From: Ophiobolus disseminans
Lineage: Eukaryota > Ascomycota > Dothideomycetes > Pleosporales > Phaeosphaeriaceae
Assembly (NCBI GenBank): GCA_010093685.1
Contig: MU006228.1
Span: forward strand, 603,111 to 667,110
Length of the DNA: 64,000 nt
Direction: 5' to 3'
Shown here one piece after another: positions 12,133 to 21,123 of this stretch (position 1 is the first letter of the stretch; each line of letters begins with the position of its first letter). Position numbers and translations under genes: made by a program. Below the pieces are notes generated by a model. The model saw only the letters and a list, made by a program, of their open reading frames with translations. It was not told where the DNA came from and made no database searches.

Positions 12133-15053
12133 ATGGCGGGTCCGACTCGAATAAAGACTCGAAGCTCTGGTGGCAACGCACCGCCCATCTCACCGAACGG
12201 CGACGCCCCGACTGGCATCCCACCGCCTGCGGATGGCAACGCTGAACCAGTTCAATCAAACAGTCATGATAGTGCATCTCGACTGAGCGAGGGCCTAGAG
12301 CCTATACACCTTGGCGATGCAGCCTGTAAGTTTTCAGCATTGGCATGAATGTGTAGGTACTGACAGCATGTCCAAGCCCTCAACGAGCAACTTCATGACG
12401 CAGCCAGCGAGCTGAATCGCCTAGGGTTTCACGTGAAGGACGTCATCTCGACTATTCAGCGTCTGGAAGGACTCGGCCTGCAACAGCACAACATCCCACT
12501 CCCCAAGATCATTGTTCTAGGTAAGCTATCGCTGCGAATCTTTTACAACGCTTGGTGCTGATTTGTTCTAGGCGAGCAATCGACCGGCAAATCTTCTGTC
12601 ATCGAATCAATATCTGGGATCAAGACGCCGAGGGATATCGGCACATGCACACGATGTCCACTGTTCATCAAGCTCGAGCCGCTCTCGGATCCCCATGGGA
12701 GATGGAGCGCGCGGGTCACTCTCCGTCGCAATTTCGGATTCGATGGCAAAACTGGTAGAGGGTCAGAGCGTCGTTTCCCTGGCTGGTATCTTCTGCCGCA
12801 GCCGAAGGTCGAAACTTTTACGTCAACCAACAACCCTGACCAGCTCGAGGAGATTATCACTCGAGCACAGACAGCTCTCACCACCCCTTGGACTGACTAC
12901 AAGGAGTTTCTCCTGCCTACTTACCATCATACCAAGGAAGATCAGCAATCTCGGTTCAGTCCTAACGTTGTTTGCATCTCCATAAACCATCCTGACCTGC
13001 CAGCACTAAGCTTCTACGACCTCCCCGGTATCATTGGCCAGTCAGATAACCCTTCAGATGTCAAATTCGTGCGGGATCTTGTTATTGAATACGTCAAGGA
13101 CCCCGAAGCTCTCGTTTTGGTAACGTGCGCTATGGACAATGACATCGCGAACTCTGCTGCGGGTGGTATCGCGCGGCAATTGAAAGCCTCCGATCGGTGC
13201 ATTGGTATGCTCATCCCTCCTCTGTTCCTTCCTTTACTAATACAAGTGAAGGCGTTCTGACCAAACCCGACCGTATCACCGTAACTGCACGTGAGGAGAA
13301 GGTGCATGAGATCTTTATCGAGAAGCGACTTCCGTTTGGCCACGGCTACTTTGTCGTTCGCAATCGCGACCATTTGCAACTGAAAGGTGGGCTATCGCAT
13401 CAAGACGCCCGTTTTCAGGAAAAGCAGTTCTTTGAGCAGGAAGAGCCTTGGGCGACCCAGTGTCGAAACCTCCAGTCCCGTTTCGGCACGCTGAAACTCC
13501 AAGCTTTTCTCTCTGGCAAGCTTGCTGAGCAGATTACCAAGAGGCTTCCCGTAATTCAGAAAGAGATTGACATTCGCCTAGAGCAGGTTGAAGACCAGCT
13601 GAAGCAGTTCCCGGAGCCGCCTACTCAAAATGCCTCGAGGATCATTTATGATGTCGTCTACGAATTCGCTCAAAACGTTCGCAAGGAGCTAGTGGCTGAG
13701 TACCCGCGTATCGACTGGCGCAACAACTGGGAAGCTCTCCAGAGAGCATTGTTTGACGCGCTCCTAAGCCTCAAACCTACCTTAGCCGCGAGCGGTAAGA
13801 GAGATAGAGGCATCTACGCCGCATCACTAGTATCACTGGCATCTGGTCACAGCTCTGGTCGATCTGTCAATGATGCCATCGCCCTTCCGGAGTCCGAGGA
13901 TGAAGCTGACACGGATGGCGATGTCAGCATGTCTGGTACTCCGAATCCAGAAACGCCTTCAAAGAAACGCAAGATGGACAATACTCCTGCTCCCTCGCCC
14001 TTGAAGGCTCCGCGGACCCCTAGCAAGAGTCCTGACTTCAGTGACAAGAGGACAAAATACCAGCTTGACGCTCTTGCAGAACACTTGGAGCGGAAGTCAA
14101 AGTCAAAGATTCCAGGCCTGATTGAGCCTCGGGTAATCAACGATGAGATGGTCGCAACGCTGAAGCATTGGGAGCTGCCTTTGGACGACTTCTTTGGTAC
14201 ACTTGAGAAGCAGCTTGAAATACAGCTTAAGGGTGCCTTCCACGAGTCCTTTGTCAAGTGGGAAGGCACAGCACTGTATTCTGAGGCTTGGAAGATTGCT
14301 ATGGAGATGCTCAATCTTAACCTGCATCAGCAACGTACCACCATGGCAAAAGAGAGCCTCGACGACGAAAACGAGGGACCGTACATCTTTCACTCAGACA
14401 TCTTCAATCGCGAGATGGACGCCGTTCTGCAGCTCTATCGTCAAGCTCGGTTCAAAGCTCGCATGGCTATATACAAGAAAGAGCGTTTGCATCGAACTGG
14501 AAAGGCCATGACGGCCGCAGAGGAGAACAAGATGCGTACGTAACACCTGTGTACGAGTTCCATATGAGACAGTCACTGACCTTGTACACAACCTCTAGAG
14601 AAAGATGAAAAGTTTATCGCGGTCATCAACTCAGAGCCATACAGCGTCGAGCTGAATGTTGCTGCGAGGGTAACTACCTACTACATGCTCGCCGCGCGCC
14701 GCTTTCACGACTCTATCTGCATGCGCATCGAGTCCAAGTTCTTCAAGCAGCTCCGCACCCAGTTGCGCGATGAGCTTGAGAATGGTCTAGGCATCCACGA
14801 CGAGGTGGAAGGTCACTGCAATGCGGTCCGCCTTCTGGCTGAACAATCGCAGCGTGAGAAGCAGCGACAAGAGCTACTCGCACAGCGGAATGCACTCCAG
14901 CAGGGCCAGCAGATTCTCGTTGATCTGGAGAAGAAGAAGTACGACGAGGACACGGCGTCTCCAACGTCTAGAGCTGGATCTGCCAACAGCGGAAGCAGCT
15001 CCTCCTTCGGTCTTCCGCCTCTTCAATCTGAGGAGATGGAGGAAGAGATGTAG
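12133..15053 (+). CDS. Dynamin-superfamily GTPase with disordered insert
   Basis: Five exons (12133-12325, 12377-12520, 12572-13204, 13252-14535, 14599-15053) encode 902 residues. The GTPase domain has G1 GEQSTGKSS at about 113-121, G3 DLPG at about 262 and G4 TKPD at about 327. These are the dynamin signatures for GTP-driven membrane remodelling. A middle/stalk region follows, and a C-terminal GED-like helical segment reads YYMLAARRFHDSICMRIE. It differs from Vps1 and Dnm1 in being longer and in carrying a Ser/Pro/acidic insert (about 520-600) with a basic KKRK motif. That places it with the poorly characterised Mx-like fungal dynamins (family assignment is knowledge, subgroup is inference). 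The C-terminus is Ser- then Glu-rich. Which membrane it acts on cannot be told. Confidence 0.88.
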
Positions 15054-15507
15054 ATTCTTTCTCGCATTTCACCTTCTTCCGCTGACGGTACTGCATACAT
15101 TTTCGCGAACGCGGTCAGCGTGCCTGGTAGCTAGTTCAAGGAACACTGAATAAGGCGGCTTTATTGGGAGCAGGAAGATGTGCATGCCTACTGAGAGTAC
15201 ATGTGTGGTGTTATGGGTTGGGATTAACGCGTCCTGGGAGACACCTTGACTACTGATGGCTGTTGGGGAGTACATAGGCACTCCACGACGCAGACACCGC
15301 GTTCTTGCGTTCATACGCATCACGTAACGATTCGTTAAGTGAGAGTAGGTTTCATGCAATCTACAGTTTCTCATATCCTGATGTTCGTTTCAATTTGCAA
15401 TTCGGTCGTACTCCCTCCACCCGATATCCACTTCTCCCCCATTCTCATCCCCATCCTCACTCCCATCCCCTCGTCCCCATCCTCCATCCCCTCAACCCCT
15501 CAACCCC
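15054..15507. other. Convergent spacer before the octamer array
   Basis: A 454-bp spacer downstream of the dynamin-like gene. The right part becomes increasingly C-rich (CATCC-type words) and grades into the octamer array, suggesting decayed repeat edges. No gene seen. Confidence 0.6.
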
Positions 15508-15690
15508 TCATCCACTCATCCACTCATCCACTCATCCACTCATCCACTCATCCACTCATCCACTCATCCACTCATCCACTCATCCACTCATCCNNNNNNN
15601 NNNCTCATCCACTCATCCACTCATCCACTCATCCACTCATCCACTCATCCACTCATCCACTCATCCACTCATCCACTCATCCACTCATCC
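15508..15690. repeat. (ATCCACTC)n octamer satellite with 10-N gap
   Basis: About 20 visible copies of the octamer ATCCACTC, nearly perfect, interrupted by ten Ns at 15594-15603. The N run is an assembly gap, so the true copy number is unknown. The last unit overlaps the stop codon of the neighbouring minus-strand gene: the TGA at 15687-15685 lies inside the repeat word read on that strand. The plus strand has no stop in any frame through the array, which gives spurious long open frames. Confidence 0.95.
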
Positions 15691-17388
15691 CTCAATCTCC
15701 CCAACAACCTCCCCAACCCTCCTCCTCAGCCCCAAAATCTCCCCCTTCTTCCCCTGCACCTGCTTCTCCTTTTCCGCTATCTCGCTCTCCACCACCAGCG
15801 GCTCGCCATCCAGCGCAAACGCATTCACGCGCGCGCGGCGAACACGTAACACCTCGAGCTCGCACTCTAGAATGCGGACTTCGCGGTCGGCGGCTTCTAT
15901 TTGCGTGCCGAGGGTGAAGAGCAGGGTGCCGGCTGGGCTGGTGCGTGTGGTGTGCAGGAGGGTTGTGGGGTGTGGGTGGGAGAGGAGGGAGTGGAGGGTT
16001 GATGGTGGGGTGGGTGCTGTAGGAGCCCGAGATGGTGTGGTTGTTGGGGTTCGGTCTGGAGGATTGGCTTGATTGGCTGGAAGGGTTGACGGCGGTTGTG
16101 TTTGGGAAGGCTGACGAGGTGGCCTGGACGGCGCGGGACCGCTCGGACCTGCTACTACCGGTTGTGTCTGTCTTGACGGCGCAGTACCACTCGGACCCGC
16201 TACTACCGGTGGTATAGAAGGAGTCTGTCTCGACGGCGCATTACCACTTGAACCCGCTGCTACTGACCGTGCCCGTGAAGTCTGGCGAGTCCGCCTCGTC
16301 GTCGCCGTACCACTCGGCCCCGCCTCTGCATGCGAATTGTCCACATCAAAGAACTTGTACGCGGCTTTGATGTCCTTGAGGCAGAGTACCTTCTCTTTAC
16401 CCGGCCGCTTATCGAAACTCTGTCTCAACACAACCACGACCTCGCTGTGTCGTCGGTACGTGATGCGTGCGAGTTTGTACAGCTCTGGCAGTAGTTTGAG
16501 CGTGGCGCCCCAGGTCTCCGGTTCGCCACCTGGACGCATGTGTTCTGGCACGACTTCTTTGCATCCTCCTTGGAGGTCCCAGTAGTCTTCGATTGCTGTC
16601 TTTTTCTCGAAGTTTTCTGTCACAACTTCGTCCGGAGCGAGGGTTCGGCGCGCTTCGGGTACGGCGATTTCCGCGGTGGCTTCGTCTGCGATGCTCTGAG
16701 CTTGCGTCTGATCGGTCGCATGGTTGCGGGGCTGGTTTTCCACTCTCTGGGTTCCATCATCGAGACCATCGGAAATTTTGCGTCGCTTCGTTGTGCGCTC
16801 TGCCAAGTCGCTGCCTTCGCCATCGCCGGTCAATGGACGTTTCTCCTGCGTACCCAATATCGTCAAGTCATTTCCATCCGTATTTAGTGGTGCGTGAGCC
16901 TGCGAGTTCGACTCAGTTTCCAACGCGCCTTCCTCATAGTCGTCTTCTTCGTCACCATTTCGTGGTGCGGAATTTCCGGTGTCGCCGGCGTCCTCTCCTT
17001 CCGTAATGTTCTGCTCCTGCCCTACTTCCTCCTCAAAATCTTCCGCAAGTTCTTTGTTCGCTTCTATCGCGTCGATGATTGTTCTCGTATCGGTGAGAAT
17101 GTTAGCCTTCTTGAGTTCCCAGGTCTTTCCAATGCTAAGCCCATAGCGATGGCTATTTCTAATTTTCCATATCGGGATCATCTTCCTACGGACAGATTTA
17201 AGACCATTGCTGCCAGTTTGGAGACCTGAAAGCTTTGCGAGAGCCTCCAAGAACTCCAAATCCCATTCCTCATCTCGGCGGCTGCTGATGTTAAGTGTTA
17301 ACCAGCGCTGAGGGAGTGCTTCCACGACCGAGTTGATAGGCCAATCTGTGGTGATCTTGTTGGCTAACTCTGCCTTAGTGGGAGCCAT
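15685..17388 (-). CDS. Array paralogue A: unknown nuclear-type coiled-coil protein
   Basis: An intronless frame of 567 residues starting at the ATG at 17388; an upstream in-frame ATG at 17424 is possible. I do not recognise the family. Residues about 1-110 form a helical module with W16, W29, W42, W74 and an SIGKTW motif at 85-90. A long acidic linker follows, with KRRK at 201-204. A second module (about 264-350) starts DYWDL and has ETW-x5-LL-x2-LY-x-LA-x2-T-x2-RH. A Pro/Ser/Gln-rich stretch carries imperfect VAGPSGxAPSRQT repeats, and a heptad-like coiled coil spans about 500-567. It shares both modules with the broken copy and paralogue C upstream, and the second with D. A TATAAG lies 54 bp before the start. 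The stop codon sits in the octamer satellite. Confidence 0.7.
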   Translation of the reverse strand: MAPTKAELANKITTDWPINSVVEALPQRWLTLNISSRRDEEWDLEFLEALAKLSGLQTGSNGLKSVRRKMIPIWKIRNSHRYGLSIGKTWELKKANILTDTRTIIDAIEANKELAEDFEEEVGQEQNITEGEDAGDTGNSAPRNGDEEDDYEEGALETESNSQAHAPLNTDGNDLTILGTQEKRPLTGDGEGSDLAERTTKRRKISDGLDDGTQRVENQPRNHATDQTQAQSIADEATAEIAVPEARRTLAPDEVVTENFEKKTAIEDYWDLQGGCKEVVPEHMRPGGEPETWGATLKLLPELYKLARITYRRHSEVVVVLRQSFDKRPGKEKVLCLKDIKAAYKFFDVDNSHAEAGPSGTATTRRTRQTSRARSVAAGSSGNAPSRQTPSIPPVVAGPSGTAPSRQTQPVVAGPSGPAPSRPPRQPSQTQPPSTLPANQANPPDRTPTTTPSRAPTAPTPPSTLHSLLSHPHPTTLLHTTRTSPAGTLLFTLGTQIEAADREVRILECELEVLRVRRARVNAFALDGEPLVVESEIAEKEKQVQGKKGEILGLRRRVGEVVGEIEG

Positions 17389-17441
17389 TTGATCGATGTA
17401 TAGAGAAGTGTGATAATGAACCAAGGGTAGAACGTTTCGGT

Positions 17442-17447
17442 CTTATA
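17442..17447 (-). promoter_or_regulatory. TATA-like element of paralogue A
   Basis: TATAAG on the minus strand, about 54 bp upstream of the ATG of paralogue A, within the 282-bp gap to the broken copy. Position suits a core promoter; comparable elements precede the other array members. Confidence 0.4.
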
Positions 17448-17670
17448 GCTTTCGCTCACTTGGATGCTATGTGGCTGCTTGCTGTGAACAAAGGTTCCAT
17501 TGGTTTGTCTTCAAGCTTAAGAAAGGTACAAAAGTAAGCAAACAGCAATTTGGAAGTACATGGAAACCACTTCATCCCCAAACAGGGCCGAACAAGGCCA
17601 AACAATCCAGGAGTAAGCTAACCTCGAGCTAACCTGGATTCGAACACCAACACCTTACAACTTCTCATCA

Positions 17671-18822
17671 TTATCGCCGTTCCCCTCCATTACCCATCAA
17701 CACCATACGACGAATTTCCTCAAATCTACTCTTCAACCTATGCAATTCCAGCTCCCGCTTTCGCATTTCAAGCTCCGCCTTCGCAACCTCAGCTTCTGCA
17801 GCTCCTAGATCCCCCTGTAAAGCGAGTTGGCTCAGACTGCTGGTCGAATGCATTGGTGGTGTCCGCAGCGGCTCCATATTCCGCAACATCATGGTCAACC
17901 CCCATCGTGTCCGGTTGCGTTGTTCCGTTCGTAACTCGACTTAGTACATCTTTGAGCGCCTCTAATACTTTCCTGGAGGTGTACATCTTCTGGTTCGCCA
18001 ACTTTTCTTCAAGGGCTGTTGTAAGTTTTGCCTCGACTTCCCGCCAGCGACCCACTGACTGCCGGGAAATTTTCCATAAAAGTTCCAAGACATCCAGTGG
18101 CCACTGATCATCATCGTCGTTCTTCCTCATCTCTTTCTTACACAACTTCTCTGGCACGTCCGAAGTAAGCGTATAAGAAAATCCCCAATCGTGACCTATA
18201 TCTGCGAGGTAATGGCGCCTTTGTGCTATGATTTCGGCTTCTAGTGGCGCAATTCGTTTTAGCACATCTGCGCCGTTCTCTGACTTCTGCACCTTTCTTG
18301 TGATCTGCGAAATATGTGTGACCGGAGATGGTCTTCTTTCTGAGTCCAGGTCTTGCCGATACTAAAGTCCGATCCTAACTTTCCCTTTAACCTCAAATTC
18401 CACAAGTAGCTCAGCTCCCCCCTCACTTGAGCTGTACGACCTTTTGTGATCTCTGAGAGTGATGCGAGAAGGTCCAGTGTGGTATCGTGAAACTCTTTGT
18501 TGTGTCCAACTCTTTCCAGCCACTTGCCTCTCTGGATGATGTCTTGCACATTATCAATGCTTCAATTCTTGATGATCTTGGCTTTCAAAGCATCTCGAAA
18601 TTCAGCAGGTGGAGATGGCGGTCCGCCGTTCTGATCGGCTTGGGTCATCACTTGGTTGTTGTTGGTGAGTTCTTTGTCGCCGGTAGAGTCAAGCTCGCTG
18701 CCTGCCCTTTCATCTCCGAGTTCTTCAGCATTGGGAATTCGCTTGCGCACAGCAGATGAGCCAATGCCACCATCGTGATTGTCAATATTCCCGGAACTCG
18801 TCCCAGCTTTGTCCTTTCTCAT
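17671..18822 (-). pseudogene. Array paralogue B: broken copy
   Basis: Reading from ATG 18822, the frame has an acidic leader, then the first module begins, but a TGA at 18564-18562 interrupts it. The same frame continues after the stop with a clear match to paralogue A through the shared SIGKTW. The stop aligns with a Trp that is present in both A (W16) and C (W124), so TGG to TGA is likely. Around 18300 the similarity moves to another frame, which carries the second module (DWGF..., DDQW-x5-LELLWKIS). Around 17850 it moves again into the coiled-coil tail ending at 17671. No intron I can find repairs all three breaks. A TATAAG lies about 124 bp upstream. Could instead be a gene with unusual introns; transcript data would tell. 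Confidence 0.65.
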
Positions 18823-18945
18823 GGCGTGTGAAGTATCAGGCGAGTCGTCGTTGAGAACCGAAATATCGAAGTGAGGATGAAGTATAACAAGACTATGCTT
18901 CTTGGACGATTTAACAGAATGAGCGAGATGCCACCTTCTAAAGTT

Positions 18946-18951
18946 CTTATA
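18946..18951 (-). promoter_or_regulatory. TATA-like element of broken paralogue B
   Basis: TATAAG on the minus strand about 124 bp before the likely start of paralogue B, inside the 418-bp spacer to paralogue C. That spacer shows no other feature. Confidence 0.3.
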
Positions 18952-19240
18952 ATAGTCATTATGATTGCTCGTGTGGCGGCAATCATTTGCGACGGAACGC
19001 ACGAGACAACTGAAGGGGTGCTAGATGACCACGGCTGATTATTCGAGGTCATCTAGGCCCTTCATCGGCACAGCGCTTGAGATTTCATTCACGTGCACAA
19101 CACACCAGAGTAGCAAGACGGATGTGAGTTTCGCCTGCCAGTTCTCAATTATTACTGCTGGTGCCTGTCGCGTAAGTATATCCGTTGCGCGCTATGTCAC
19201 ACCAATTTCCCCATTTTCCCCAATCCCATCCCGATCGTCC

Positions 19241-20761
19241 TTACTCTTCATCTCCATCTCCATCTCCATCTCCACCTCGATTCAGATCATGCAACCGCGC
19301 ATTCCACTTATCCTGCTCCACTCTTGCCTGCATGATCCGGCTCCTCGCAGCAGCCAAATCCGCATTAGCAGCTTCCAGCTCTGCTTCCGCTCTTTCCAAT
19401 CTGAGACGGGCCTGATAAAACTGAGCAACACGCGCAATAGTAGCAGGAGAGTGCGATCTCAGCGGTCGAGTAGCAGCCACATCTTCACCTTGCCCTTCTC
19501 CATTCGTCCTGAACCACTCATACACGTCATCCAAGTCTGTTCCAATCAGCCGCCCATCGCGTCTGCTCTCCACGATGTCCCGGAATCGCGCTATCACGTC
19601 CATATGTCTGCCCTGCGTGATGTTTCCGATTCGCCACAGCTGCTCCAGCACGACGCCTTGGCAGCCCCAGGTGTCGATGGTTCCGGTCCAGGCGTCCGCT
19701 CGCATGAGGCGCGGAATGGCGGCTTGACCTTGGTCGCCAAACAGGTTCCAGAATCGCTGGAGGTCGGTGCGCATTATTGTGTGTTCGAGGACGGTGGGTT
19801 CGTTTCTATCGGGGGACGGGCATTCTATGCGTCGCTTTTTGTTGCGATCTTGGGAGGCGGCTTCTTCTTCCTGAGCACGCTTTTTCGCCAACGGGGTGAT
19901 GTTGATGGAGCGTCGTGGTTGCGTTCTCGTATGGTTTCGTGAGGTTGGTTCGGTGTCTTGTCGTCCTTCAGCAATTCGCTTCGCCTCTTCCTCTTCTTCT
20001 TTTCTCTTCAACTCTTGCTCTTCGGCTCTTTTCCAACGTTCTTCTTTTGCTTTGACTGCTTGTAAGCCCTGCTCCCTCAGCAGTCTAGACATCTCTCGTA
20101 GGTCTTCACCCATGTTGATCTGCTTTGCCGTCCAATTCATGCCGATTTTCTTGTTCTCCTTGCCTCTTACTCTCTGTACTTCGTGGCTGTGGTTTCGTTT
20201 CGACCAGAAATCTTCTATCCAGCGCTTCAGAAAACTTCTCCTGTGATCTTTTGGGTGAATTATTTGAGACTCTCGTGCCAGCTCGGCGAAGTCTCGTAGG
20301 ACATGGAGCTCGAATTTCGGGTTGGGGTTTCTGCCTAGGCTTTTGAGCCATGTTTTGGGATTGATCATCTTTCTTGGATCACTAGTGGACCAGGCCTTTT
20401 TCATATCACGTAGAGCGGCTTCTATCTCCCGCATCTCTCTCAACTCATTTTCCTTCTTATCCTGTTGTTGTTTGCTTTGGGACTCTCTCGCATCTTGGTC
20501 TTGCAACTGCTCTGATTCTTGCTCTCGCGGATCTGGAATGTCCTGGTCCACATCCTGGGTTTCGTCCTGGTTTTGATGTCCTTGCTCTTGTTGCAACTCG
20601 CCCTCCACTCCACTAGCTCCAGCAGTCTCGTTCTCCAAGAGTTCGGGTTCTTCGTCTTCGCGATGCGACTCCTCAACGGCAGCTGAAGCCATATTACCTT
20701 GGGATCGCAGGTTGGGCTTGCGTGGATTTGCTGCCTGTTTCTTATTGTTGTTTGGTGGCAT
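19241..20761 (-). CDS. Array paralogue C: unknown nuclear-type coiled-coil protein
   Basis: An intronless frame of 506 residues from ATG 20761. A Glu/Gln-rich leader (about 30-115) precedes the first module (about 112-222), which keeps the KAW Trp at 124, TWL at 137-139 and an IGMNW motif at 206-210 matching SIGKTW of A and B. A long charged helix (about 220-265) and two basic motifs follow, KKRR at 308-311 being the likely nuclear signal. The second module (about 332-418) reads RFW-N-L, then DTWG-x5-LEQLWRIGNIT-x2-RH. A coiled coil with regular Leu/Ala/Glu heptads spans about 440-495. The tail is a short Asp-Gly repeat encoded by a GGAGAT microsatellite. No catalytic motif is visible. Confidence 0.7.
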   Translation of the reverse strand: MPPNNNKKQAANPRKPNLRSQGNMASAAVEESHREDEEPELLENETAGASGVEGELQQEQGHQNQDETQDVDQDIPDPREQESEQLQDQDARESQSKQQQDKKENELREMREIEAALRDMKKAWSTSDPRKMINPKTWLKSLGRNPNPKFELHVLRDFAELARESQIIHPKDHRRSFLKRWIEDFWSKRNHSHEVQRVRGKENKKIGMNWTAKQINMGEDLREMSRLLREQGLQAVKAKEERWKRAEEQELKRKEEEEEAKRIAEGRQDTEPTSRNHTRTQPRRSINITPLAKKRAQEEEAASQDRNKKRRIECPSPDRNEPTVLEHTIMRTDLQRFWNLFGDQGQAAIPRLMRADAWTGTIDTWGCQGVVLEQLWRIGNITQGRHMDVIARFRDIVESRRDGRLIGTDLDDVYEWFRTNGEGQGEDVAATRPLRSHSPATIARVAQFYQARLRLERAEAELEAANADLAAARSRIMQARVEQDKWNARLHDLNRGGDGDGDGDEE

Positions 20762-20852
20762 CGCGACTTTGTGTGTGATGATCTTCAGTCACGGGTGATA
20801 GGAATTAAGAGCAGGGTGAGTGGAAGAAAGAAACGGAGCGAGCAGGGGCGGC

Positions 20853-20858
20853 CTTATA
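20853..20858 (-). promoter_or_regulatory. TATA-like element of paralogue C
   Basis: TATAAG on the minus strand about 92 bp upstream of the ATG of paralogue C, in the 362-bp spacer that separates it from the end of paralogue D. Nothing else is recognised in the spacer. Confidence 0.4.
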
Positions 20859-21123
20859 AGCTGTTCGTAGTTCTTCCTTTTGTTGTTTGTTTGATTGACT
20901 GGAGCATTCTAGATCAAACTATGTTTGCTGTGGAAATTGCGGGATAAGAAAGGATCGTACTAGAAAAGAATGCAGTTGGCAACCGGCATGAACAGAAAGG
21001 CAGTCAGTTTCAAGTCTCACATATAATTCTTTGATGACATAAAGTGGCTCATTTTCATTCTAGTCTATGTATCCTTACGAAATCATCCTCCCCATGATCC
21101 TCACACCATCAGTCCTGCTCCAT

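Noticed and set aside
15508..15690. Possible CRISPR-like or coding repeat (STHPLIHS frames)
   Set aside because: Units are contiguous octamers without spacers. The long plus-strand frames arise only because the repeat lacks stops; codon use and context do not support a protein.
17625..17660. tRNA-like B-box word (GTTCGAATCC on the minus strand)
   Set aside because: The flanking bases cannot form a T stem of five pairs and no matching A box or acceptor stem is present at the right distance.
18562..18564. Repeat-induced point mutation as the cause of the TGA in paralogue B
   Set aside because: The implied C-to-T change on the other strand is in a CpC, not the preferred CpA context, and the surrounding DNA is not AT-shifted.
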